A DNA stretch of 64,000 nucleotides, from positions 35,533,081 to 35,597,080 of the forward strand of contig OX485809.1 of the NCBI GenBank assembly GCA_950295325.1, in the 5' to 3' direction. The notes below the pieces were generated by a model that saw nothing but the letters and a program-made list of their open reading frames with translations, was not told where the DNA came from and did not search any database. The position numbers were made by a program, and so were the translations under genes. The stretch is from Polytrichum commune (taxonomy: Eukaryota; Streptophyta; Polytrichopsida; Polytrichales; Polytrichaceae). Positions within the stretch are counted from its first letter, which is position 1. Each line of letters opens with the position of its first letter. This document shows, piece after piece, positions 24,432-35,310 of this stretch.

Positions 24432-25620
24432 ATCATATGATGCTACATTTAGTGTATTTTTGAAGATGTTTTCTATTATATAAAAATTTCTATCCATTTT
24501 TTTATCATTCACAAATAATTCTTCAAAACAAGTTGAAACGATCATTATGTATGTATATCCAATGTTCAATGATAGATAGATAGATAATGCATATATCATA
24601 AAGATTGTTTATAAACATTGAATTTACATAGATTTCTTAGACTCATTTTATGATTTTAAAAGAAATTTTAACCTAGGTTTTATTACTAACTGGTTGTTCT
24701 CTTCTCTAGATATATTTAGAGTGTTGGATAGACTTTGTGGATTAAAAATAAATAAATAAAATCATAAAATTTATAAATAAAAAGGTAAAAAGAGAAGAAG
24801 ACGTGAAGGCTTGACATGTTTGGGTAAAATATATATATATATATATAAAAAAAAAGAGGTGATTGTCAAACATAACTCTAGAGCAATCTAGAGCTTCCTT
24901 CCCTAGCCACGGGGTCTAGTGATATCTATGTTTTTGTATGTTCATAATCAATTGTCTAAATTTCATAATTATTTTTTAAATGACTTTATTCTTATTATTC
25001 TTATTATTTTAATAATTATATCTAACCCCTAACTAAATTAAATGAGTAATATCACCAAATTTGTATGTTATTCCAATCAGTGTTTGGTTAAATACAATTT
25101 TGCAATCAAAAAATGAAATTACGCCCCAATTTTTTTTTAAATCATATACATTTTTTAATTCTAAATTTTTCCTTGATATTGTATATTGAATATATCATCA
25201 ACTATAGATTCTAAACCCGTAAATATTGAAAGGTCATGAATTGGGCTTTCGAAAAGAAAGACAATGGCTAAACAAAAATCCAAAGACCAAGCAACTCTTA
25301 TAGCGTTTATTAGAAGCTCAAGTGTCTATAGTTGATTGATAAAATAAATCATAAAGGCTACTCAAGTTAAGTGTTACATGAAAGTCAGGCAACAATAAAG
25401 CAACAAATATAGCTCCTTCAACATATTACTACAAATGTCATCATAGCGTTTTTTTTCAAATGCTTAAATTTTTTTGTTGCACTTGTGTTTCTTTAAAGAA
25501 AAATGAAAGCCATTGCTAGAAAAGTTTCATAGCATAAATTTGTGTTAAAGCATATGGGAATCAACAGATGTCACTAACTTTAACCTCTCTAGAACTGACC
25601 CTCACCCTGAACCTTCGCCT

Positions 25621-28600
25621 ATGAAATGCTCAAATGTAATGGCAAGGTTTGGGTATCATAGTCTACTTTTGAATATTTTTACGATCACGTTGATAGTTTT
25701 GTCATGCACTTTCCGATCACAATGTATAAATTCGGGGACATTGATTGTTCAAAAAGATGCAAGTGCAAAATTCAAGACAGTTCAATCGGCAATCAATGTT
25801 GTTCCTTCAGACAGCAACCGTGTAGTCATCCACATTCACCAAGGAACATATTTGTAAGATCACGATTCCACCTCCATTCTTGTTTGCAATTTTCACTTGT
25901 TTCTTTGGACCACACCAAATTGGGTTTCTAGAAAGAAAAAAAATAGCAAAGAGTTTTGGAATCTTTGCCTTGAACTCGCACTATTTTAATACGTGATTGT
26001 TGTGGCAAAACACGACTGCAGTGAAAAGATCACTATACCAAAGCACAAGGTCATCACTCTCATTGGATTCGATGATCCGCTGTTGGTTTACAATGCCAAT
26101 CATAATTCCACAGGCGGAACGGGAAAAAGTTCTTCAACTAGAATTTTTGCTGATGACTTCATCGCACACAATATCACGTTCCAGGTGGTTGTTCTTACAA
26201 ATCCAAAACAAACTGACACAATCTAGACAATGTTAGTATTACATGTTTTTGGTGATTGATGCATGCATGATATTTTTTTAGTTGTTGTTTTGGTGTATAC
26301 TTAGAGTAGAGTTGTCACAAAAACTATGCTACAACTAATACAACGATTTTGAAGTTTGTGACGTGCATAGAATACGGCGCCTCCGGTTGCTAAAGGTGGA
26401 CAAGCGGTGGCTCTTCAAATTGCGGGAGATAGAGCAGCCTTTTATAATTGCAAATTTCGTGGAAACCAAGATACCTTGTATGACCACAAAGGCCGACATT
26501 ATTTCAAATCTTGCAGAATCGAAGGCTCTGTTGATTTCATCTTCGGTAATGGCCAGTCTTTGTACGAGGTACGTTATTATCAAACCCACCTGCGAAACTA
26601 GGCATCAAAACTCGAATCTTGGCTACGAATTGTAGATCCACTTTGAAAGTATAAAATTTTCACTTTATTTCACACCTTGTGCAACAACTGACAATAAAGT
26701 AATCTGTGGAGTAAAGCACATGAAACTGTGGCTTTAGTCCCACACCTTAAGTTTATGAGAATCAACACAAAGTCACCAAAGTTTTCTCAATGCTTAAATT
26801 ACCATACACAAGAAGTGGTGTCAGGCTGTTCAAAATTGGGTTTTTTTAGCTTGTTCCACTAGGAGGGGTGGGCCAAGCTAGCCTTTGCATAGGACGGTCC
26901 GGGATTCAAGATACCATGTCCCATGTGCATACCCTATTTTAGGTCTTAACATTCTCTCCAAGTTTGAGAGGTGGAAAGAGGAAAACCCAAAAGTTTCACC
27001 CAGCTTTCAAAATAGGTTCCGATACACGACAAGCTAACGAGCTCTTCATAGAAAGTTCTCTCAAAAAAGGATCAAACCCACGGTTTTGTCCTTCTTCGAG
27101 GAACTTTCCGGATAACCCTATTACGCATAATCCAACACATTTACAAAGCTCTCAAACTGATCCAATGTTCGGGAAGATTTTTGGGCATCATCATTCAAAA
27201 TCCTAGTGCTCCCAAGTCCAACTAGTTACATGTTTTGATCTTTTAGTTACTTCTTTAATCACTATATTCATTAATTTGAGACTTTCTCTTGTCTCAAATT
27301 AATATATGGACCACAACAACATGGTCTAATGTTTGGGTCGTCCTACCTAAACTATCTTGATATGAGTTCTTAATTGGGTTCTTGATATGAACACCCGCTT
27401 CAAAGTATTTGCATCTTACAACATTCTCCAATATCTGTGTGATTTTATCCATGTTCTTATATTTGTAACTGTCTCAAAATGCCGAAAAAGTCCCAAATTA
27501 ATGAATATAGTGATTTTATTGATGTGAGCTATATTTTGTAGATTTCTCTTAAACGGTCGCCAATTATCCTGAAGTTTTGGTGAACTTCAACTGGTCATTT
27601 CTCAAACTCAACCGGCTCATCTGTAACTAGTGGTGAGTTCTCCCGGTTCGTTGGAGAGAGGAGAAGAACTCTGGCCTGAAGGGCCAACGTGAATGAAGAG
27701 TCTGTTGGGAGGGGAGTGCTATCATTGTGGCCACCACGACCAAGATGGTGCATGCTACCCTTGATGCCCTCATTCGAGGGTAGACTCTACAGTTACAAAT
27801 TAAAAATAACAAGTACAAGTAACAAGAAATAACTAAGATTAATATTTTGATTAGTTATGTATGGTCGTGTGTTGGATGGTCACTCCTCTAAGTTGGAGTA
27901 CAATGTGCGTGGCCCTTGTATAATTTAAGTCTTGTGGTATTATTTCATACTTTGAGCTAAGTGTTTGATACTTGGGTTTAGGATATTATTGGTAATATTT
28001 GTTTGTTTTTTATTCATCTTTTGGTGACCGTTTGTTGGACCGATCATTAATTGTTCATGGCGGATTGGGAATATATAGGATTGCACGGTGGAATCGAAAG
28101 GAGCAGGGACAATCACGGCACAAAGAAGGAGTTCTACCGAGGAACGTACCGGCTTCTCGTTCGTGAGGTGCAATGTTACGGGCATTGGACCTACGTTACT
28201 AGGGAGGCCGTGGGGCCGAGCCTCCCGGGTGGTGTTCAGTTTATGCAAGATGAATGCGATCGTTTCTCCACAAGGTTGGTCGAATTGGGGCGACTATAGT
28301 CGTGAAAGGTAAGCAATCCTCATCAACGTCTTCTAAATTTGATAGGATTGTTTCTCACCGGCGCATAACAATCGTATACTCACCCTCCGTGCGGAGTTTT
28401 CATTCCAAATTGCTCTTTCTTGTCATGAGCTAAGGTGGACTTGCTTAATTCGGTTATTTCTCTTAATAAGACGCTTGTATTTGAGTGGTGTATGGTCAAA
28501 TGTAGCTCCAACACAACAGATACCAACAAGACATGTGTTTAGAAGAGATTGGACTACATATGCTCAGAATATGCTAACCATTCCAAACTCGATAGTCAAC

Positions 28601-29919
28601 ATAGTTGGGAAGACCTAGATGACCGCTTTGATAATAGATAAGGTACTCAGAGGAGCTCTAGAAGTTATGAGGATGGTGGTTATGGCCTTGATTTGGATTT
28701 GCTAATCATCTCGTGCTAATCACGTGTTTCATATCCTAGGAGAAGTGGGTTGATTGGCAAAAAAAAAAAGCAATTTTAAGACCATCTACGTTGCCACAAA
28801 TTGAACGGGGAGAACCGATGACTACACTGATCCCAATTGGTGCGTGTTGATATTTGGAGTTACGTAGTGCAATAACATCTTGCTCAAGACTTCAATTTTT
28901 ACTAACAAAAGTTCAATAGGTTGTTTGGACATTATAGAACATATTAAATGACTTTGCTTGGTAAAATATTACATTCTCATTATGTAATTAGCTATAGCAT
29001 TGAGTAACTTTGAATACCAACACGCACTGATTGGGATAATCGGTGTAGTTACATATGAACGGGTTGATGTTGAAGACTTTTTGGAAAAATTCTGGTCACT
29101 TTGGAGGAATTTAGAGAATATTACTCAAATTAGTACAAAAAAACCAAAAGATGTCAACATTCAATTGGTTGATCTTGGGAACACTAGGGTCTCAACCAAT
29201 TATGCCCAAAATATCCCTCGACATTGCTACCACATTCAACTTGAATTTGGTGTGTTGAATATGGAGCATATTGATGGAATTATGCAAGCATAAATTTTCA
29301 TACACAAACTGGTCTTCATAACATAACACTACTCAGTGTTCAATGCTCGTTCCTATGGGCCTTCAAAATATAACAGTCAAATGATCGAAAAGTTGCGCAA
29401 GGAGACTGAGATTCAGAATGAGCTCCTAGCATCCCACCGTTATAGTTTGAGGGTCTACGTTGGTGGGTAATGCTATGAACACATTTTAATTGCTTGCAAG
29501 GTTGAACAATGTTATGCACTTTATGCATATAAGAATATATTGTTGAACAAATGAATCATACAAGTGACTTAGTCATGGTATAATACATATGAATAATTGC
29601 ATACTCCTTAGGTGATGGTGCTCATGAGGGGTTGATGAAAGCTCAATGCCTGACTTGCTTAGGAATATATACAAAATGTCTTTCACACTTGGTTGTGTGT
29701 ATCTTGCGCACATTCCATGCCTTTGATAGCATATTTTTGAAAATTTAAAGTTGTATGTATTGCGGTTGTTCGTGTAGCACCGTATTTTATGGACAATACC
29801 GATGCACGGGCGATGGTGCGGATGAGACTGGTCGTGTGGGTTGGTCCCATGAGCTCACAACACAAGAAGCTGAACCTTTCATGTCACACGACTTCATTGA
29901 CGGTGATGACTGGCTTTGA
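25621..29919 (+). CDS. PME: Pectinesterase, secreted, without PMEI pro-region
   Basis: Exons 25621-25853, 26022-26184, 26371-26568, 28079-28308 and 29778-29919 join in frame to 321 aa with GT-AG junctions. The enzyme removes methyl groups from cell-wall homogalacturonan. A short N-terminal signal-like stretch ([15 protein letters not shown], residues 15-29) leads directly into the catalytic beta-helix, so there is no inhibitor-like pro-domain. Family motifs are GGQAVAL (Q143), QDTLYD (D166, proton donor region), VDFIFG (D187, nucleophile), GRPWG (R241, substrate carboxylate) and the C-terminal [13 protein letters not shown] and [11 protein letters not shown] match the family almost exactly. 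Each intron falls between conserved blocks. Introns 3 and 4 are about 1.5 kb each and hold repeats, while introns 1 and 2 are under 200 bp. No disabling change is visible. Confidence 0.93.
27170..27650 (+). repeat. CCGGTT-rich interspersed repeat, copy 2, interrupted by a MITE
   Basis: The flanks (GGGAAGATTTTTGGGCAT, CCTAGTGCTCCCAAGTCCAA, and after the MITE TTTCTCAAACTCAACCGG) follow the order of copies at 1530-1745 and 31745-31975. It lies in pectinesterase intron 3. Confidence 0.65.
27257..27515. mobile_element. 259-bp MITE nested in the CCGGTT-rich repeat
   Basis: 25-bp terminal inverted repeats at 27257-27281 and 27491-27515 match at 24 positions; the outer 20 bases are AATCACTATATTCATTAATT. 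A second 13-bp inverted copy of ATTAATTTGAGAC lies directly inside the left end. No ORF. The target duplication is not clear because both flanks are T-rich. Confidence 0.75.
28465..28760 (+). repeat. Abundant interspersed repeat in pectinesterase intron 4
   Basis: A nearly full family copy: TTGAGTGGTGTATGGTCAAA, GACATGTGTTTAGAAGAGAT, TCGATAGTCAACATAGTTGG, GATAATAGATAAGGTACTC, and the tail AGGAGAAGTGGGTTGATTGG. Confidence 0.7.
29340..29480 (+). repeat. Fragment homologous to 540-670
   Basis: Shares CTTCAAAATATAACA, ATCGAAAAGTTGCGCAAGGA and AGCATCCCACCGTTATA-type blocks with the stretch at 540-670. It lies in pectinesterase intron 4. Confidence 0.6.
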
Positions 29920-31302
29920 TGACAATGAAAAACAACTATTTTATATATTTGTTAAGTTATAATGTATACTTGGTTGAAGAAAATGGAATTTTAATCCCTT
30001 TCCATTGCATCATGAAACACAAATGCAACTAGTATCAGCAAGAATCCAAGAGGAGTTGTGTTCAAAGAGGACAAATGTTTCAAAACTTTGGTTTTCCTAC
30101 GTGTGGGGCACCTAGGGATCATTGTTGATGCCATAAATATTACTCAATAGGCAAACTTCACATGATTGTAATTGGTAGCGACTTTGGAACTTCAAACTTC
30201 GAGAGGAAGGTTGCTCTATATCGAACTTTAAGAGGAAGGTTGTGGCCATGTCTGTGTCACTCACTTGTTGAGTTTGTACTTTACAATCATTAAGGTCGAC
30301 AACCCTTATTCAATTATTTTTCTTATTAAGACACCTAGAATATTTGAGTGGTATGTGGTTTGGTGTGGCTCCAAGAACAAATACCAAAAAGACATGTGTT
30401 CAAAAGAGATTGAGCTGCATGTTAAAAATATGAAAATCATTGTAGCTCAATAGTCAACACCCATCAACATAATTGAGGGGACCTATATAATGACCATTAA
30501 ATAAGTATGAGAAGCTTCGCTTTGATAATGAATAAGGTATTTGTATGAGCTCCAAAAAACATGAGGAAAGTGGCTATGGTGGCCTAGGATTTGCTAACCA
30601 TCTTGTACTCATCGCTTGTTTCATGTCCTAGGAGAAGTGGGTTAGTTGGAAAAAGAAACCATTTAAGGCCCATCTCTTCCTCTTGTTCTCCTTCTCGAGC
30701 CCATGTCAGGATCACTAGGTGCTAGAGTGGTGCATTTTCACTTCTTCCATGGAACAATCACAATTCGATGCTATAAAAGAAAAATAAGAAACGAACTTAT
30801 CCTCTTCAAAATTTGAAATCACCGATCCAAGGTAACCCTAAACTACCGGATTCTAGTGGAGAGGTACCCAAAACCAAATGAAATGGTCGGAGTTCGATTC
30901 CCGATTGTGCAATCTTCTCTCTACTTGACAAAAAAACCAACTAGATGGCCATGCACCATCCAAAAAAAGTAAAACTTCAAAAATCGGAATCACTAACTGA
31001 AAGATCCTTTTGGAAGAAGGCACACTTATTAGGAAGTCAATATGTTGTGTACTAAATTGCAGACAGTTTCAACTTTTGTAGCCTATTGTGGAGGTTGAGT
31101 GCCTGCGAACCGCAGGTTTGTGGTTCTACTGATCCCATGGTGTCTCTTGGTTGTTTCAGGAAGAGTTCCAATTGTCTATTATGTAATTATCACTGCTGTT
31201 TCCATGATTCCTCATGAGTCTGTCGTCAATTATATCGATTTGGATACGGCCACTAACAAGCTGGGTTGGTAGACGAGTGAGGCCCTTAAAGGAAGGAATG
31301 AA
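29920..31302. other. Intergenic stretch between convergent pectinesterase and sHSP genes
   Basis: Holds the two 3' flanks and a full copy of the abundant repeat. At about 30890 GGAGTTCGATTCCCG resembles a pol III B box, so a SINE relic is possible but unproven. No gene is seen. Confidence 0.5.
30295..30660 (+). repeat. Abundant interspersed repeat, forward copy
   Basis: One of the fullest copies: TTAAGACACCTAGAATATTT, GACATGTGTTCAAAAGAGAT, CTCAATAGTCAACACCCATC, GATAATGAATAAGGTATTTG, GTCCTAGGAGAAGTGGGTTA. Confidence 0.7.
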
Positions 31303-33397
31303 TCAAGTGACAGCGATCCGGTGAACCTGGGGCTCCGGTTTCACGTGCTTGGAGATGGTGATGGTGAGAACCCCGTCCTCCACGTGAGCTTTCACGGCGT
31401 CCGCGTTCGCATTCTTGGGGAGGCAGAAGCGGCGCAGAAAGAAGCCGCCGCATGCACGCTCCACCAAGTGCCACTTATCGGTTTGTTGCACTTCTTCTTT
31501 CTTCCTCTCGCCACATATCTCGAGCACACTTGCTTCCACGATTTGCACTTTGATTTGCTCCTTCTTCACTCCTATTAAAAACTCAACCAAACAAAACACA
31601 CACAAAACACACACACATACACACACAAAATAATGATAATGATGCATGTGCCAAGTAACATTAAGGTTAAGTTTCATGTTTCATTTAGTACCCTGGGCAG
31701 GAGAATGAGTAAACATATATATTTGATTCTCAAATAAAGACCAGTGATCGGGGAGATTTTTGGGCATAATCGGTTGAGATCCTAGTGTTTGCAAGTCCAA
31801 CCGATTGAATGTTGACATCCTCCCGTTTTCCTTTATTAAATTGGGGTATGTTCTATAAATTGCTCTAAAACGATCGGTAATTTTCCTGCAATCTCGAACT
31901 TCAACCGGTAATTTCTCAAACTCAACCAGTTCATTTGTAACTAAATGCCGGTTCTCCCCGATCATTGACTATTTAGATCGAGTGAAGGAGCATGTAACTT
32001 AGTAATGGCGTGTGTTTGTCAGCACCAACATTAATTGTAGGGTGTTTTTGTCTGCATGTCTCAATCAAGAGGCAAACTATTTCTAACGGCCATAACCAGT
32101 GCATCTTGTTCGTCAATTGTGTATAATCTACTAGGCTCGCCAAATCCTTGGGTACCCACAACTCTTAAGATGACCGGTCAAGTTTCAACCCTAAAAATAT
32201 GCATGGGCTCAATGTACACCTATGTATACACATTTTCTACATGTCTCACCAAGCTTTAAAATAAAACTCAATTTATTTATGGGTTTGGATCATTATTTTA
32301 TACAAATTTATGTTATTTCATGTCAAGGAGTCATTACAATCTACTCATATATATGATCAAAATATTAAGCATGTATTTGCATCCTACACCTAGGCTATGC
32401 TTTTTCAATATAAATCTTCAATAATATGAAGGAAGTCGTTCAAATTTAAATTCAATGTCAAGTTAATTTTGACACAATTTGCTAAAATACATGTTTCTGT
32501 GCATGGTGAGGCCCAGACTTGTGAAACGCTTAAAAGTTAATGAGGTAGATGCATTGGGTCTTGAGTGGCTCCTTTTATTAATTAGACCCGTAAATTCGAT
32601 CGGTATGTGGTTCGGTGAGGATCAAAAAACAAACATCATAAAGACACATGTTTAAAAGAGATTAGACTACATCTTCAAATGTTAATAATTACACAATTGG
32701 GAGGACCTATGTATCCAGTTAAGAAATCAACAAAATATGCAGTTCCAATAACCATAACTAAATCAAGAGAGGTATGTGTGTAATTATTAACTGGAAAGGG
32801 GATTGTATACATACCAATCAAAGAGAGGTATGCAGTTTCATCGTACTAAATTTGCTAATGCAACACAAGTTTGGTTGTGTAAATCAAATCGGAAGAAGTT
32901 GGAGAACATGAAAAACGAACCACATACCCTAACCCAATGACCCCCACGTTGATTGGGTGGACGATAGCGGAGAAGAGAAGCTCAAGCATGCATGTAACTT
33001 TACCGGGATAGCGGAGAAGAGAAGCTCAAGCATGCATGTAACTTACCAGGATAGCAGAGAAGAGAAGCTCAAGCATGCATTTAACTTGCCGGGATAGCAG
33101 AGACGAGAAGCTGAAGCATGCATGCAATTACTTACCGGGAAGATCGACCTTGAAGATATGCGCCGTCGGTGTCTCGCGCCAATCAACTTGAGTGCTTGCT
33201 GCCGCTTTGGCATCACGAGCCACCTGCCGCGCGGGCTGAAGGAGCTGTTGCTGCGGGGCGGCCACTGGTGGGCTGATTTCCAGCACCTTTTCTGCATCTA
33301 ACAAGGCAGCCGCTGCAAGCGCAATCGCATCCGGTAGTGGCTCAGCCGCAATGAGGGAGGGAATGTCCGTTGCCATCAGGGGGGCCACAGTCGCCAT
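31303..33397 (-). CDS. Small heat-shock protein (alpha-crystallin domain)
   Basis: Exon 1 is 33397-33136 and exon 2 is 31571-31303 (phase 1, GT-AG), giving 176 aa. Small HSPs form oligomers that hold unfolding clients until ATP-dependent chaperones refold them. The alpha-crystallin domain spans about residues 69-161: VDWRETPTAHIFKVDLPG, KKEQIKVQIVE, GERKKEE, DKWHLVER, RRFCLPKNA, and the GVLTITI core. The C-terminus carries an I-x-V-type anchor (I173-A174-V175). Residues 1-68 are Ala/Pro/Leu-rich (IAAEPLPDAIALAAAALLDA) and unlike the usual class I start, so subclass and location are not assigned; there is no obvious transit peptide. A perfect two-unit heat-shock element, AGAACATTCT, lies at 33681-33690 about 285 bp upstream, but a match this short could be chance. 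The 1.56-kb intron carries two repeats and, directly at the donor, a tandem array. Confidence 0.92.
31596..31627. repeat. AC microsatellite next to the sHSP intron acceptor
   Basis: Interrupted CA units, read as TG/GT on the gene strand, end about 15 bp upstream of the branch/acceptor region and extend the pyrimidine/GT tract. Confidence 0.85.
31745..31975 (+). repeat. CCGGTT-rich interspersed repeat, copy 3, in sHSP intron
   Basis: GGGGAGATTTTTGGGCATAA, CCTAGTGTTTGCAAGTCCAA, AATTTCTCAAACTCAACCAG and TCATTTGTAACTAAATG follow the same order as the other two copies. Confidence 0.65.
32560..32720 (+). repeat. Abundant interspersed repeat, short copy in sHSP intron
   Basis: Starts GGTCTTGAGTGGCTCCTTTT, keeps GACACATGTTTAAAAGAGAT and CAATTGGGAGGACCTATGTA, and lacks the tail. 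It resembles the copy at 34300-34480 more closely than the others. Confidence 0.6.
32963..33136 (-). repeat. Four-unit tandem array on the sHSP splice donor
   Basis: Units begin (GATAGCRGAGA) at 32963, 33007, 33050 and 33093, with periods of 44, 43 and 43 bp. On the gene strand each unit starts at a donor-like site: GGTAAGTAAT (the real donor, 33135), GGCAAGTTAA, GGTAAGTTAC and GGTAAAGTTAC. The array is therefore built by duplicating the exon-intron junction outward into the intron. Confidence 0.9.
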
Positions 33398-33989
33398 TGA
33401 ATTGACGACGATGATGACGATGCTCTTCCCAGCAGCAACCTAGCCCTAAGTTAGTTAATTTATGAATGCGGAGAACGCCAACAACTCCCGGAGGTGAAAT
33501 TTATTATGTGTGTAGATCCAATAAGATGTTCAATTGACATTGTAACTTCATGAACAATGGAGTTATTCTTTACTTCAACATGAGTTTTGGCTGGGAGTTG
33601 GTTGTTTTGCATACAAAACTTCAAACCATGTTTAGTAAGGTTTTGGTGCATGTTGAAAGTCGGTGTAGAGGTTTGAAAGAAGAACATTCTATATCGCTTC
33701 ATTGGAGATCAAACTCATTTTAGTAACTCTCGGCGTGCCAAAATAAGTTTGGCCCTCAATCAACCGATATAAAACTGTTAAGAATAATATATTTATGATA
33801 AGATAATTACGTTATGATATAATGCTAGACCTGGTTTTGACGGAGTAAAATATAATCACCACCATTTGGAAATTTATGATGAACCACCGGCAATTAAGAC
33901 CTAAAAGATTAACTCATACTTTTTAATTTGCACAAGCACTTCATCTCTTACCATTTTCCTCAAACTTTTTGGAGTTCATGTGTTCTCAT

Positions 33990-34200
33990 CTCATTCATTA
34001 TGAAAGTGAAGATTCTCTTTCTTCTTAGATGATCATATAGGTCCTTCTAATATATATATATTAGATGATTAAAATGTAGAGTAGGAAGTTAACAAATTAT
34101 GAGCATGTAGTCCAATCTCATCTATACACATGTTTTTTTAATGTTTGTTCTTGAATCCACACAACCAAATGTTCACTACTCAAACATAGGTGATCAATAA
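33990..34200 (-). repeat. Abundant interspersed repeat, reverse copy
   Basis: The reverse complement gives CCTATGTTTGAGTAGTGAAC, a GACATGTG-like TACACATGTG region, ATTGGACTACATGCTCATAA and a GGACCTATATGATCATCTAA tail. Confidence 0.6.
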
Positions 34201-34299
34201 AGACAAAAATTGAAATAGGCCTGCTTAATTTATTCACAAGCAACCCAACTTGAGATGGCAAAAAACCGTCAAATTCTATAATCTTAAGGTAGATGACTC

Positions 34300-34480
34300 A
34301 GTCTTCAGTGGTTCATTTTCCGAATCAAGCCCCTATATTTGATTGGTATATGCTTCGGTGAGGATCAAAGAGCAAATATCATAAAGGCACATGTTCAAAA
34401 GAGATTGGACTACGTCTTCAAACATTGATAACAACTCTACACTCAATAGTGAACACAATTGGGAGGACCTATGTATCTAG
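34300..34480 (+). repeat. Abundant interspersed repeat, forward copy
   Basis: TTTGATTGGTATATGCTTCG, GGCACATGTTCAAAAGAGAT, GGACTACGTCTTCAAA and CAATTGGGAGGACCTATGTA are all in family order. It sits head to head with the reverse copy at 33990-34200. Confidence 0.6.
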
Positions 34481-35035
34481 TGAAGAAATCAACAAACATG
34501 CACTTCCAATAATCATATCTCAATCAAGGGAGATCTTATTTTCATTCCGATTTTGCCAATGTTGCATCGTAAGATTGCCAAAGCAACACGACTTTTGTTG
34601 TGTGAATCTAATCTATAGAAGTTGGAGAAATTGAAAAACAAAGCAAATAACACCCACAATGTCATACCTTAGGCAAGAAACCTATCATGTAGAGAAATTA
34701 CAATGATGAAATCCTTTTTACCTTTTTCCCTAGAGCATAAGCAAGAGTCTCCTCCAAAACCACCGCCTAGATTGGAATTTTGACGAGTTGTTTCCGAACT
34801 CTCCCCCTTGCTTGATTCCAATGTTGTTGTAGCTCTACGTGGTTGCAATGCACTTGAAGTTTAGGTCTAGGTTTGGCTCCTTAGGTTTCCACAACATTTA
34901 ATCAACTTGTAGCTCTTGTTTTGTTTTCCAGAAGCATCTGGTGACTTCTCAAAGCATAACGGTAACATCGGATGAAAATGTTCGATTGAAACCATCCAAT
35001 GATCGATTTTACATTTCAAATTGGGTAGCTCCAAA

Positions 35036-35310
35036 CCCTAAGGGCCACTTTACATTAGAGCTTGAGGGCCCGTGACTATTGGCATCTAACATCTCTCATT
35101 GGTGTAAAAGTCCGAGACCATTCCACTACCCTTTATATGCTCTAGCTTGAGGGCCTAAGAGACCACAAAGTTGAACGGACAAGAAACATACATGGAGTCA
35201 AGTTCAAACATGACGTGAAATGGATCATGTTTCAGAGTCTACCATTTGTGTCAAGCTGGTTTTCAAGAGGTGGGTCTAACACAAAACCAAGAGATTATGG
35301 CACATCCAAA
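35036..35310 (-). mobile_element. Partial copy of the TIR element seen at 737-1242
   Basis: Starts CTAAGGGCCACTTTACAT, then follows the reverse complement of the first copy (GAGCTTGAGGGCCCGTGA, ATCATGTTTCAGAGTC, GGTTTTCAAGAGGTGGG, AACACAAAACCAAGAGA). The far end is not recognisable. Confidence 0.55.

Larger units (their letters stand above)
21453..25620. other. Repeat-rich region between OSCA and pectinesterase starts
   Basis: The two genes diverge here. I can support a truncated MITE relative (21917-22018), a 23-nt A run (22568-22590), the hAT-like element (23830-24431), and AT and GATA simple repeats near 24.56 and 24.83 kb. Promoters of both flanking genes must lie at the two ends. I see no gene in the remaining AT-rich sequence. 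Confidence 0.55.

Noticed and set aside
29000-29293. 97-codon plus-strand frame
   Set aside because: Lies within pectinesterase intron 4, resembles no family, and the host gene splices cleanly around it.
30880-30920. tRNA-like B box GGAGTTCGATTCCCG
   Set aside because: No matching A box at proper spacing and no cloverleaf, so neither a tRNA gene nor a SINE is supported.
33681-33690. Heat-shock element AGAACATTCT upstream of the sHSP gene
   Set aside because: Only two units; a six-base match is expected every few kb, so it is mentioned with the gene but not called as a site.
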